From Bacteroidales bacterium (GTDB lineage Bacteria; Bacteroidota; Bacteroidia; Bacteroidales; UBA932): a stretch of DNA of 64,000 nt. The stretch is taken from the NCBI GenBank assembly GCA_017476575.1, contig JAFUZO010000008.1:1-64000 (forward strand). Reading direction: 5' to 3'. Each line of letters begins with the position of its first letter. Within the stretch, counting starts at the first letter, position 1. The notes beneath the pieces are model-generated. The model ran no database searches. It was not told the origin of the DNA and saw nothing but the letters and a program-made list of their open reading frames with translations. A program made the position numbers and the translations under genes. Of this stretch, positions 19,422 to 28,130 are shown piece by piece.

Positions 19422-20957
19422 ATGAGAAACAGGTACCTATGTTGGGTTGTGTTGCTGTTGGCGGCCTGCCAGGGAAAACAGGAGACTTCGGGTGAAGTGC
19501 CGGAGGAACCGGGTGGCTATGAAGTGGAAATCGTAATCGATGCTGCGGCCGCCGCACCGGGAGAATCCTCCCTGACCTTGTTTTCGGGGCGGTTGGCTGC
19601 CGGTATCCACCCCTACGGCCGCTTCCTGACGGAACGGGCGTTGTATGAACTGGCAGACGGCTTTTCGGTGACGGTGACCGAGGAGGAGCGGCGGCAGACC
19701 TTCACGGTCGGACGCGACGTCCTCAAGGCCAGACACCTGGTCGTCCGGTCCGGGGCGAGTCTCCAGGCGGCCGTCGAATCGGCCGAGGAAGGATTCGATG
19801 ACGTGTATGTGGGAGTCGGGACTTTCGCAGGACCTTTCGTGATGAGGGAAGGCGTGGATGTCACCGGCAGTTGGAATGAAGACTTCACGGAGACGGCCGA
19901 CTACGACCCGCTGGTATCCACGGAGGGATTGACGACCATCCTGGATGGCGGCGGATCCGGCCAGACCCTGGTCCAGCCGGAACCCTTCACCCGGGAGACC
20001 GTCTGGAGGAATCTCCGCATCGTCGGCGGCCTTGTCGCGGATGCCGACATCCACGGGGCCGGTGCCTGTATCCGGGGCGGCGGCGTGCTGGAAGGTTGCG
20101 AGGTCAGTGGCAATATCAACACCGGGGCAGGGAATTGTGGCGGCGGCATCTATGGCGATACCGGGTCGGTCGTCCGGCATTGCAGCATCACCCGGAACGG
20201 CGGCATCCGGGGCGGTGGCATCTTCACCAAGGGCGTCCTCGCTTTCAGCGTGGTGGAGAAGAATACGGCTACCGACAATGGCCGGGGCGGCGGGGTGTCC
20301 GTCTTCGGCGGGAACACGCCGTCCGACCGGGCCATCCTCTACAACAACATCATCCGGGACAATACCGGTATCGAGGGCGGCGGAATCCATGTCGAACGCT
20401 ATGCGACTGTCTATGACTGCCTGGTGACCGGTAATTCTGCTTCCAAGAACGTGGGTGGTATCCAGACGAACGGCAGTTACGGATGCAACATCATCAATTG
20501 CACGGTCGTGGGCAATACCGACACATCGACCAGCGCATATGCCGCCGGCATCTGCTGCTCCGAGCACGGTGTCTTGATGAACAACGTGGTCTTCGGAAAT
20601 ACCGCAGCCGGGCGGGAGGACGCCGAGGCCGTCCAGATTATTGTGAACAACAGATATCTGTTCTTCTTCAACAATGCCTATCCCGAGGGACGGCTGGAAC
20701 AGAAGGTGTCACCCTGGAAGGCGGAGCGCCACGATGCCGCCAGCGATGTCCTTCTCGCCGGCCTTTCCGGTGTGCTGGATGACGCCTTTATGCCGGTCGC
20801 CGGGTCCGTGCTCCTGGACAAGGGCATCGAAACGGTGGCCGTATCGGGCCATGAAGACGGGACGGTTCCGGATTGGACGGCTTCCGACCTGGCGGGGAGG
20901 CCCCGTAAATCGGGGTCGGCCCTCGACCTCGGCTGCTTTGAATACCAAGCCTTATGA
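19422..20957 (+). CDS. Right-handed parallel beta-helix lipoprotein
   Basis: A 511-residue lipoprotein, lipobox LAAC (Cys16). It has a short beta domain (about 30-110), then a beta helix (about 115-490) with GAGACIRGGGVLEGCEVSG, GGGIFTKGVLAFSVVEKN and GGGIHVERYATVYDC turns. It ends in a choice-of-anchor Q signature (SGSALDLGCFEYQ). Residues about 105-160 (ARHLVVRSGASLQ, VGTFAGPF, DVTGSWNEDF, GLTTILDGGG) closely match the same region of the protein at 22691, showing duplication. It starts one base after the previous stop. Third positions look less GC-rich than in the gene before it, which may mean separate acquisition. Confidence 0.85.
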   Translation: MRNRYLCWVVLLLAACQGKQETSGEVPEEPGGYEVEIVIDAAAAAPGESSLTLFSGRLAAGIHPYGRFLTERALYELADGFSVTVTEEERRQTFTVGRDVLKARHLVVRSGASLQAAVESAEEGFDDVYVGVGTFAGPFVMREGVDVTGSWNEDFTETADYDPLVSTEGLTTILDGGGSGQTLVQPEPFTRETVWRNLRIVGGLVADADIHGAGACIRGGGVLEGCEVSGNINTGAGNCGGGIYGDTGSVVRHCSITRNGGIRGGGIFTKGVLAFSVVEKNTATDNGRGGGVSVFGGNTPSDRAILYNNIIRDNTGIEGGGIHVERYATVYDCLVTGNSASKNVGGIQTNGSYGCNIINCTVVGNTDTSTSAYAAGICCSEHGVLMNNVVFGNTAAGREDAEAVQIIVNNRYLFFFNNAYPEGRLEQKVSPWKAERHDAASDVLLAGLSGVLDDAFMPVAGSVLLDKGIETVAVSGHEDGTVPDWTASDLAGRPRKSGSALDLGCFEYQAL

Positions 20958-22552
20958 GAATGTTACCTGCTATCCTTCCTGCCCTGCTGCTGGCGGTGGC
21001 CTGCAGCGGCACCCTCGATGTGCCCGGATCCGGACGGGGCGGCGAGGCATTGGCCGACCAGGCCCGTCGGGAATACTTGGAGCCCATCCGTCCCGGAGAT
21101 GCAGGCCGGAACCCTTGGTGGAACGGGTATGCACCCCGGTTCCTCTATGCGCCCGCCTTCAACCTGCCCGCAGTCGCCGATGCCGTCCGCTACCGGTTCA
21201 CCTTGACGGTGACGCCGGTGGAGGGCGAGGCCCAGAACCTCTCGTTCGAGGCGGAAAGGCCTACGGCATCGCTGGCCGCCGTCTGGAATGACATCCTGCC
21301 CGGAAAAGTGCGGCTGACCGTGTTGGGACTGGACCGGGAAGGGCAGACGGCCGGTCTGTCCGGTGTCCGCAGTTTTGTCCGGGATGTCCCGTTCCAGGAT
21401 GGGTATCCGGAGGCGGCCCGGCCCTATCGGGATGCCGCCGTCGCCGCCGCCCGTTTTGCGCACGGCCTTCCGGCCATCCAGTCCTGGAAGAATGCGACGG
21501 TCCCGGACATGAGCCTGCCTTTCAATGCCTATCCCTGCAAGACCATCGGCTCCACCGTCAGGATGGAGTGCCTGGTGGCCCGGCTCTGCCCGGAACTGTC
21601 GGAGGAGGCGCTTGCGATCGCCCGCCATGCAGCGGCCTTTCTGATAGCACAGAGCCGTCCGGCCAGTGCAACGCTGGCCTATTTCCCGCCTACCTATTAC
21701 GGCACGCTCCTGACGGCGGGCCGGGCGGAGAACATCGGCAAGACGATGATGATGGAGGCGGTCACGGCGGGAGACGCTTTCCTCGACCTGTATGCCGCGA
21801 CCGGGGAGACCCAGTATCTTCTCCGTGCCGTAGGCATCGCCAACACCTATCTCCGCCTGCAAGCCGCCGACGGATCCTTCCCCATCAAGGTGGACTTCGT
21901 GACCGGAGAGGCGGTGAATGGTTCCCATGCCCTGTTGACCCCGTTGATGGAATTCTGGGCCCGGCTGGACACGGAATTCGGGATGGGGGCCTATCGTGAC
22001 GGCCTCCGGGCGGCGGAGGAATGGATGGACCGTGTGCCCGTGGAGACATTCGACTGGACCGGCCAGTTCGAGGATGTCTCCGTGAATGTGGAGCCCTATT
22101 CCAATTTGACGGACTGCACGGCCGCCCCGTATGCGTCCTGGATCCTGCGCCGCGGGATGGTGTCGGAAAAGGCGCGGGAAGATGCCCGAGACCTGATCCG
22201 TCTTTGCGAGGACCAGTTCGTCCATTGGGACGAGTATGTGAATGCCAAGTGGAACATCTGCCCGCCCTGCGTGTTCGAGCAGTTCCACTACCAGACCCCG
22301 GTGGACAACAGTGCTTGCGTGGTGGCCAATGCCTGGCTGGACTGGTATCTCCTGACCGGGGATAGACTGTCGTTGACCAAGGCCAAGGCGCTGGTCGACA
22401 ACATCGTCAATGTCCAGAATCCGTCGACGGGGGAGATTCCCACCACGTGGGATGAATATCCCTCCCGTGCATCCCGCAACGGACCTTGGATCAACTGCCT
22501 GCTCAACTCGGTGAATACCCTGCTCCGGATGGAGAACTTTGACACAAACTGA
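20954..22552 (+). CDS. Lipoprotein with probable (alpha/alpha) toroid glycosidase- or lyase-like fold
   Basis: A 532-residue lipoprotein, lipobox AVAC (Cys17), starting inside the previous stop (ATGA). An N-terminal beta domain (about 30-150) is followed by helical repeats (about 165-525). The repeats contain aromatic and acidic patches: GKTMMMEAVTAGDAFLDLY, ADGSFPIKVDFVTGEAVNG, FEDVSVNVEPYSNLTDCTAA, WNICPPCVFEQFHY and DNSACVVANAWLDWY. This pattern fits six-hairpin-type enzymes acting on glycans, but I do not recognise the exact family and no catalytic residue is certain. It sits between beta-helix lipoproteins, so it may process the same ligand. Confidence 0.62.
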   Translation: MRMLPAILPALLLAVACSGTLDVPGSGRGGEALADQARREYLEPIRPGDAGRNPWWNGYAPRFLYAPAFNLPAVADAVRYRFTLTVTPVEGEAQNLSFEAERPTASLAAVWNDILPGKVRLTVLGLDREGQTAGLSGVRSFVRDVPFQDGYPEAARPYRDAAVAAARFAHGLPAIQSWKNATVPDMSLPFNAYPCKTIGSTVRMECLVARLCPELSEEALAIARHAAAFLIAQSRPASATLAYFPPTYYGTLLTAGRAENIGKTMMMEAVTAGDAFLDLYAATGETQYLLRAVGIANTYLRLQAADGSFPIKVDFVTGEAVNGSHALLTPLMEFWARLDTEFGMGAYRDGLRAAEEWMDRVPVETFDWTGQFEDVSVNVEPYSNLTDCTAAPYASWILRRGMVSEKAREDARDLIRLCEDQFVHWDEYVNAKWNICPPCVFEQFHYQTPVDNSACVVANAWLDWYLLTGDRLSLTKAKALVDNIVNVQNPSTGEIPTTWDEYPSRASRNGPWINCLLNSVNTLLRMENFDTN

Positions 22553-22559
22553 TACCCAT

Positions 22560-22694
22560 ATGAAAAAGTACATGGAACCGGAAGTCCATCAGATGGATTT
22601 CCAACTTGAAAGACAGTTCTGCGCCAGTAACCTGGTTACGGGCCAGACGGAAAGCCAATCGTTTGATTTTGATGGAGAGGAGGATATCTTATGA
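22560..22694 (+). CDS. Small FCAS-motif peptide (44 aa) upstream of fimbrillin-like lipoprotein
   Basis: A short gene of 44 codons plus stop. It begins MKKYMEPEV, has ERQFCAS at residues 17-23, then a polar stretch and an acidic aromatic end (FDFDGEEDIL). No signal peptide or membrane segment is present. The TGA overlaps the start of the 22691 lipoprotein (ATGA), so the two are probably translationally coupled. Two relatives in the window (30180 and 56027) also directly precede fimbrillin-like lipoproteins, which is the main reason to call this a real gene. Function is unknown: secreted or modified peptide, partner of the lipoprotein, or leader peptide are all possible. Confidence 0.65.
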   Translation: MKKYMEPEVHQMDFQLERQFCASNLVTGQTESQSFDFDGEEDIL

Positions 22695-24967
22695 GAACGA
22701 GGTATGCCTTCTTGGCCGTGCTGGCGCTGGGTGCGTCGGTGGCCTGTGAGAAAGCGGAGACCCGGGTCTCCGAGACCGGTCTTCAGGAAGCGGTCAACTT
22801 TACCTTTAACGGCTCGTTGGGTGCATTCGAGACCAAGACGGCCATCGACGAGGCGGCTGACGGCCATGCCTCCGTCCTGTGGAAGGCCACGGACCAGGTG
22901 AGCGTCTTCGATGCCGAAGGCAACAACTGCCTGTTCGAAGCGACGGCAGCCGGTGCCACGACGACCCTTCGCGGGACGTTGGTCCCTTCTTCCGACGGGA
23001 CGTATTATGCCGTGTACCCCTACGCGGAAGGGAATACCGTCAGCGGGACGACCGTTACGACGACCCTGCCGTCGGAGCAGACGGTGGCCGCTCCCGGATT
23101 TGCTGACGGGGTGGTCGTCTCCGCCGCTACGGCTTCCGACCGTTCCTTCTCCTTCTCCAACCTCGCCTCGCTCGTGCGGTTCACCGTACCTTCCAGCGTG
23201 ACGGCCCTCCGGTCGGTCCGGCTGGAATCGATGGGCGGAACCGCCCTTGCCGGGACGTTCACAGTCAGTTTCGCCGGAACCACGCCGACCGTCGCCTCGA
23301 CATCCGGAGGAACGGATGCTGTGACGGTGGCGAAGGGGGATGGTACAGCGCTGGAGGCCGGTAACTATTATGCGGCCGTCCTTCCGGGCTCCCATCAACT
23401 CAAGGTCACGCTGACCGATCTGGACGGGCGGACCGCGGTCCGTCAGATGGACGCGCCCCAGTCGTTCGTGTCCTCCCATATCCGCAGCATCGGCACTGTG
23501 AAAGACGACACCTTCTACCAGGATGTCGAGTTCGTGCTGGGTTCCGCGGCGGTCGACGGCGAGACGGCGAAGACGGTCTACACGGGGGGCCTCCCGGCCG
23601 GCACCTACGCTGTCTCCATGCTGTTCCCGGACGGTTATGCCCATCGAGGCGACAAGGCCATCTATGCCATCAGCCCGGACTTCTCCTTCACGGTCGAGGA
23701 CAGGGACGGCATCCAGACCATCGCCGTCGCCAAGGAGGACTTGACGGCGCGTCATCTGCTCGTCCGATCCGGGGACAACCTCCAGGATGCCCTTGATGCC
23801 GCCGAGGCGGGTCTGGACGACATCTATGTGGGTGCCGGTACCTTCACCGGAAACTTCACCATGAAGGAAGACATCGACGTCACGGGCAGTTGGAACGACG
23901 ATTTCACCTCGACAGTGACCTATGAACCCCTCAAGTCCACAGGCGGCCTCACCACCATCCTCGACGGCAATGCTGCCGGCCGGGTCGTGAACCAGGCTGC
24001 CGACTTCGAGCAGGTGACGACTTGGAAGAATGTGGTCATCCGGAATGGCAGTACCGATACGGGGGCCGGTGCCTATCTGCGCAAGAATGGCGTCCTGGAC
24101 GGCTGCGAAGTTGCAGAGAACACGTCGACAGGCGATGGCGCCGGATTTATCGGCCTGAATTTCAGCACGGTGACGCGATGCTACATCCATGGGAATGTGG
24201 CAGGTGGTTCAGGCGGTGGCGGAATAACCCGCTATGTCGTTTCCTATTCGGTGGTGGACGGCAACCAGGCGAAAGGATCGGGCGGACTCTATGTATATGC
24301 TGGCGGTTATTCCGGCGAGTCCGTCGAACGTCCCAGGATATTCAACTGCAAGATAACCAACAACAAGGCCGTCAATGACAATGGTGGAGGCGTCCGGGCG
24401 AACAGAGGTTCCAACAATCCGCTTCCGATTCTGTATAACTTGCTGGTGGCAGGCAATACAGCAACCGGATGGGCGGGCTCCGGTATCCTGGTCAATGCCG
24501 GTTGCGTCTATAACTGTACAGTCATTGTGAATTATACCAGTGCGACCCAGGAGAATGCGAACGCCATCTGCAATCAGACGAATTATTCGACAGATACGGA
24601 AAAGGGGCGTATCCAGAATTGCATTTCCTACGGAAACTGGACGGCCGGCAAGGCGGCAGATACTGCGACACAGATCTACATGAACTCGACCGGTGGTCTC
24701 CGGAACAATTCGACCAGTGCCAATGGAATGTGGGCGGCCAAGTCTGCCTATCAGTATGTTACGGGAAAAGATGTGACCGAGCAGTTCTTTACTGATTTTG
24801 CCGGTGGAGATTACACCTTGTCCGCCGCCGCTACCTGTGGTGCCAACGGAACCCTCAACGGGTTGAGCGGCCTATGGTCCATCCTTCCGAAGACCGACCT
24901 GGATGGAAACAACCGGTTGAATGCGGACGGCACAATCGGGCGGGGATGCTATCTGTTCCAGCACTGA
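22691..24967 (+). CDS. Lipoprotein with fimbrillin-like N-terminus and beta-helix C-terminus
   Basis: A 758-residue lipoprotein with a lipobox-like SVAC (Cys19). Residues about 30-260 resemble the Mfa/fimbrillin-like family (ETKTAIDE, VLWKATDQVSVFDAEG). Residues about 265-350 are a linker beta domain. Residues about 355-758 form a right-handed beta helix (RHLLVRSGDNLQDALDAAE, GTFTGNFTMKEDIDVTGSWN, GAYLRKNGVLDGCEV) and end in choice-of-anchor-like GRGCYLFQH. The helix start is very similar to that of 19422. It is coupled to the small peptide gene before it. An imperfect hairpin at 25031-25070 follows the gene. Confidence 0.85.
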   Translation: MRTRYAFLAVLALGASVACEKAETRVSETGLQEAVNFTFNGSLGAFETKTAIDEAADGHASVLWKATDQVSVFDAEGNNCLFEATAAGATTTLRGTLVPSSDGTYYAVYPYAEGNTVSGTTVTTTLPSEQTVAAPGFADGVVVSAATASDRSFSFSNLASLVRFTVPSSVTALRSVRLESMGGTALAGTFTVSFAGTTPTVASTSGGTDAVTVAKGDGTALEAGNYYAAVLPGSHQLKVTLTDLDGRTAVRQMDAPQSFVSSHIRSIGTVKDDTFYQDVEFVLGSAAVDGETAKTVYTGGLPAGTYAVSMLFPDGYAHRGDKAIYAISPDFSFTVEDRDGIQTIAVAKEDLTARHLLVRSGDNLQDALDAAEAGLDDIYVGAGTFTGNFTMKEDIDVTGSWNDDFTSTVTYEPLKSTGGLTTILDGNAAGRVVNQAADFEQVTTWKNVVIRNGSTDTGAGAYLRKNGVLDGCEVAENTSTGDGAGFIGLNFSTVTRCYIHGNVAGGSGGGGITRYVVSYSVVDGNQAKGSGGLYVYAGGYSGESVERPRIFNCKITNNKAVNDNGGGVRANRGSNNPLPILYNLLVAGNTATGWAGSGILVNAGCVYNCTVIVNYTSATQENANAICNQTNYSTDTEKGRIQNCISYGNWTAGKAADTATQIYMNSTGGLRNNSTSANGMWAAKSAYQYVTGKDVTEQFFTDFAGGDYTLSAAATCGANGTLNGLSGLWSILPKTDLDGNNRLNADGTIGRGCYLFQH

Positions 24968-25030
24968 ACAGGCGGTCGGTATTCATGAATATTTGTATAT
25001 GATTGATTTTCAGTATATTTCGTAGTCCGG

Positions 25031-25070
25031 CAAATCCTGACCCATACTCTTGGGGATGGGTTGGGATTTG
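25031..25070 (+). terminator. Hairpin terminator-like structure after the 22691 gene
   Basis: CAAATCC (25031-25037) pairs with GGATTTG (25064-25070), and ACCCAT (25040-25045) with ATGGGT (25056-25061). That gives 13 base pairs interrupted by a 2x2 internal loop, with a 10-base loop. No strong T-run follows (CTTGATTTG), so termination may be partial. The rest of the 187-base gap (24968-25154) is AT-rich and may hold a promoter for 25155, but no clear element is seen. Confidence 0.5.
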
Positions 25071-25154
25071 CTTGATTTGAAAGTAGTTGATTATTAGATT
25101 ATTGCATAATCGTTGAATCCCGACCCCGATGTTTTTTCAAACCAGGAGAAAGAA

Positions 25155-26084
25155 ATGCTGAAAATGTGGAAAACAGGGATGCTGGCGGCGATGGCGCTGT
25201 GCCTGCTGACGGCATCGCAATGCGGAAAGGACACCCCCGGACCGGGGGAGGAGCCGGAGCCGCCGGTGGAGATGGGCGTGGCGTTGAAGGCGGCGACGTT
25301 CAACATCCGGTTCGCGACGGCGTCCGATACCGGCGTGAAGGCGTGGTCGGCCCGCAAGGATGCCTGCCGGAGTGTCGTGGAACGCTACGGTTTCGATGTG
25401 TTCGGCATCCAGGAGGCCCTGGCCGTCCAGCAGGCCGACCTCCGGGAACTCTTGCCGGCCTACACCTTCCGCTTCGTGGGCCGGGATGACGGCCTCAACG
25501 GCGAGGCGGTGGGAATCGCCTGGCGGTCCGACCGCTTCGAGAGCGTGGAGGAAGGACGGTTCTGGCTGTCCCCCACGCCGGATGTGCCCAGCGGCTCAAC
25601 GGACTGGGGCGGCGTCGCCCGGCATCGGGTCGCCGTATGGAACCGCTTGAAAGAGAAGGATTCCGGACGGGAGTTCTACTTTCTGGCCACCCACCTCGAA
25701 GTGGGGGAGGATGTCGCTGCGGTCCGCACCCGGTCGGCGGAACTGATTATCGGGCGGGAGGCCGCCTTCAATCCGGACGGCCTGCCGGTCTTCGTCGTCG
25801 GCGACATGAACCCGGTCGCCCCGACGGAACCGGCCATGCGGACCTTCCGCACGGTCTACGTGGATGCCTGGCAGCAGGCCGAGGCGGACGGTGTCCGGGA
25901 GGGCCCCATCGGTTCCTACAACGGTTTCAACCCCGATGCGAACCTCGAAAGCCAGTCCAAGCGCGGCGACTACATCTTCTACCGGGGGGCCGTGTCCCTC
26001 GTGAAGTACAAGGCCGTCGACGACAAGTTCGCCGGGCAGTATCCCTCCGACCACATTCCCGTCATGGTGTTTGTCAACTTGTAG
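25155..26084 (+). CDS. EEP-family (endonuclease/exonuclease/phosphatase) lipoprotein
   Basis: A 309-residue secreted EEP-fold protein. The signal peptide ends LLTASQC, a poor lipobox because Q precedes Cys23. Motifs in order are ATFNIRF, FGIQE, ATHLEVG, GDMNPVAP, GDYIFY and PSDHIPV. The start at 25155 is set by an AGGAG at 25144-25148 spaced 6 bases away; the frame continues back to a TTG at 25113. It is a close paralogue of the 55054 protein in locus D (shared EGRFWLSPTPDV / KGRFFLSATPDV and AEADGVREG / AEAAGVREG). It lies within the long accessory run of locus B. Substrate unknown. Confidence 0.88.
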   Translation: MLKMWKTGMLAAMALCLLTASQCGKDTPGPGEEPEPPVEMGVALKAATFNIRFATASDTGVKAWSARKDACRSVVERYGFDVFGIQEALAVQQADLRELLPAYTFRFVGRDDGLNGEAVGIAWRSDRFESVEEGRFWLSPTPDVPSGSTDWGGVARHRVAVWNRLKEKDSGREFYFLATHLEVGEDVAAVRTRSAELIIGREAAFNPDGLPVFVVGDMNPVAPTEPAMRTFRTVYVDAWQQAEADGVREGPIGSYNGFNPDANLESQSKRGDYIFYRGAVSLVKYKAVDDKFAGQYPSDHIPVMVFVNL

Positions 26085-26086
26085 CG

Positions 26087-26209
26087 GGTGGGCAAGGTCT
26101 CTTGATGTGCCCGGGACCTTGCCCGCCTGAAATGGATTCCAGGGCACGCTAGGGGCAACCGGGTGGGAAAGGTCCCACCCCTGGAACGAGACCTTGCCCG
26201 CGAAATGGA
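26087..26209 (+). repeat. Intergenic palindromes and direct repeat before the 26217 gene
   Basis: Three related pieces lie in the 132-base gap. First, GGGCAAGGTC (26090-26099) pairs with GACCTTGCCC (26115-26124), extendable to 13 bp with one G-T pair (26087-26127). Second, GGGTGGGA (26161-26168) pairs with TCCCACCC (26173-26180). Third, GACCTTGCCCGC followed by GAAATGGA occurs at 26115-26136 and again at 26190-26209, a direct repeat 75 bases apart. This looks like duplicated palindromic elements that may terminate upstream transcripts or regulate the next gene. Confidence 0.6.
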
Positions 26210-26216
26210 AAGAGAG

Positions 26217-28130
26217 ATGAAAATCAAGTACTGGACATGGATGATGGCGGCCGCGGCGCTCCTCGCCGCCGGCTGCGACAAGGACAAGCCGGTTCCCGCG
26301 GAACCGGGCGGGGGAACGGAACAGCCCGAACCGGAGCCGGAGCCCGAGCCCGACCTCCGCGAAACCCTGCTGGTGGACCATATCCTCGTCTACGCAGGGG
26401 ACAACCTTCCCGATTCGCTCGCCAAGGCGAAGGCGGAAGGGAAGGACGTGCTCGTCTCCGAGGGCACCTATACCGGATGCTTCGAGATGGTCGAGGGCGT
26501 GGACGTGACCGGTGGCTGGAAGGCCGATTTCTCGGCGCAGGATCCGGCCCGCTACAAGACCGTCCTCGATGCCGACCGGAAAGGCCGCACCCTCGACCAG
26601 GCCGCCGACTTCACAGAGGCGACCGTCTGGAAGGACCTCGGCATCACCGGCGGCTACCTGTCCGGTGACAACGGGGCCGGCGCCTATCTCCGGAAGAACG
26701 GCCGCCTGGACGGCTGCGAGGTCTACGGGAACCGGACCGAGACGGGTTCCACCCAGGGCGGCGGAGTCTGGGCGGCCGAAGGCTCCGTCCTCAGCGGGTG
26801 CCATATCCACGGCAACTTCGCCCAGAATGCGGGTGGAGGCGTCTACTCCAAAGGCCTGGTCCATGACAGCCTCATCGAGGACAACACCGCCCAGGACAAT
26901 GTCGGCGGCGGCATCCAACTCCACGGCGGATCGGCCGCCAGCAACACTGACGGCACGATGTACAACTGCATCATCCGGGGCAACGCCGCCCCGAACGCCG
27001 GCGGCGTGCGGCTGTGGGGTTGTACCCAGGTGGCCTCCTGTGTCGTCTCCGGCAACACGGCGACGGAAAAAGGCGTCTCCGGCATCCTCTGCAACGGCGT
27101 CACCTCCCTGCTGAACTGTACCATCGCCGGCAACTACGATGCAGCGACGGCGGCGGGCAACTCCAGCGCCCTCTACATCAACCAGAACGGCACCCTCAAG
27201 AACAACCTCGTCTACGGGAATTACAGCGCCTCGCAATCCGCCGCCGAGGCCGTGCAGGTCTTTGTCAACCACCAGTACACCTGGCTGATGAACAATGCCG
27301 TCCGCGAAGGAGGCCTCCGCAAGCATGCCAGTTACGACCCCAACGGGAACGGCCGCGAGCAGGGCGCCCAGTCCATCCCCGTGGACGGCGACGGCATCTT
27401 CGCCGACTTCCCCGGCGGCGACTACCACCTGACGGAACAGGCCACCATGTGCATCGACAAGGGCAATGCCGCCCTGTTCGGGTTCATGGTCCTCGATGCC
27501 GGCGGGGCGCCCCGCCGCTACGGCCCCGTCCCGGACATCGGCGCCTACGAATATCCGGCACCAGTCCCGGACGGCGGCGTCCCTTGCGTCATCATCGGCG
27601 ACTCCATCTTCGACCGCTGGGACGGCGAGGACACCGGCCATCCGGCCTTCTTCACGGACAACGGCATCGTCGACAGCGGCATCAGCGGCCAGACCACCGA
27701 CCAGATGCTGCTCCGGTTCGACGGCAGCGTCCTCTACTACCGGCCGAAGGTCGTGGTCATCTACGGCGGGACGAACGACCTCACCCGCGTGCAGGAGACG
27801 GCTTCGTCCGATGCCGTGGTGGCGAACATCACCGCGATGGCGGACCGGGCAGCGGCGTACGGCGCCAAGGTGATCCTCTGCACCATCCTGCCCTGCAACG
27901 CCACGCAGACCGGCAGCGTCTCGCCGAAAGAACTGATCCGGGCGACGAACGACCGGCTGAAGGCGCTCGCCGACGGGAAGGGGTACGGCTTCCTCGACTT
28001 CTACACCCCGCTTTCCGCCGAGGACGGAGCCTTCCTGTCGCAGTACCATTCCGACGGGACCCATCCCAACGCCGACGGGTACACGGTGATGGAAGGCATC
28101 CTCCTTCCTGCAGTCCAGGCCGCCTTATGA
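26217..28130 (+). CDS. Lipoprotein fusing a beta-helix domain to an SGNH/GDSL hydrolase
   Basis: A 637-residue lipoprotein, lipobox LAAGC (Cys20). A beta helix of the same family as 18116 and 22691 occupies about 50-445 (EGVDVTGGWKADF, GAGAYLRKNGRLDGCEV, choice-of-anchor-like PDIGAYEYP). An SGNH/GDSL hydrolase domain follows at about 455-637. It has block I GDSIFDRW near 460, GTNDL near 517 and block V DGTHPNADG near 612, so the Ser-Asp-His catalytic set appears intact. SGNH enzymes of this kind act as esterases, often removing acetyl groups from glycans. The ATG at 26205 (MEREMKIKYW) is a possible alternative start. The stop overlaps the GH65 start. Confidence 0.86.
   Translation: MKIKYWTWMMAAAALLAAGCDKDKPVPAEPGGGTEQPEPEPEPEPDLRETLLVDHILVYAGDNLPDSLAKAKAEGKDVLVSEGTYTGCFEMVEGVDVTGGWKADFSAQDPARYKTVLDADRKGRTLDQAADFTEATVWKDLGITGGYLSGDNGAGAYLRKNGRLDGCEVYGNRTETGSTQGGGVWAAEGSVLSGCHIHGNFAQNAGGGVYSKGLVHDSLIEDNTAQDNVGGGIQLHGGSAASNTDGTMYNCIIRGNAAPNAGGVRLWGCTQVASCVVSGNTATEKGVSGILCNGVTSLLNCTIAGNYDAATAAGNSSALYINQNGTLKNNLVYGNYSASQSAAEAVQVFVNHQYTWLMNNAVREGGLRKHASYDPNGNGREQGAQSIPVDGDGIFADFPGGDYHLTEQATMCIDKGNAALFGFMVLDAGGAPRRYGPVPDIGAYEYPAPVPDGGVPCVIIGDSIFDRWDGEDTGHPAFFTDNGIVDSGISGQTTDQMLLRFDGSVLYYRPKVVVIYGGTNDLTRVQETASSDAVVANITAMADRAAAYGAKVILCTILPCNATQTGSVSPKELIRATNDRLKALADGKGYGFLDFYTPLSAEDGAFLSQYHSDGTHPNADGYTVMEGILLPAVQAAL

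Noticed and set aside
25076-25104. Promoter for the 25155 EEP gene (TTTG at 25076 with GATTATTG at 25097)
   Set aside because: Spacing is 17 rather than about 19 and the -7 element has two mismatches; too weak to list.
27014-28126. Long N-terminal extension of the GH65 reading frame
   Set aside because: The extension overlaps the beta-helix/SGNH gene in another frame and is Arg/Pro/His rich; the ATG at 28127 gives a proper signal peptide.
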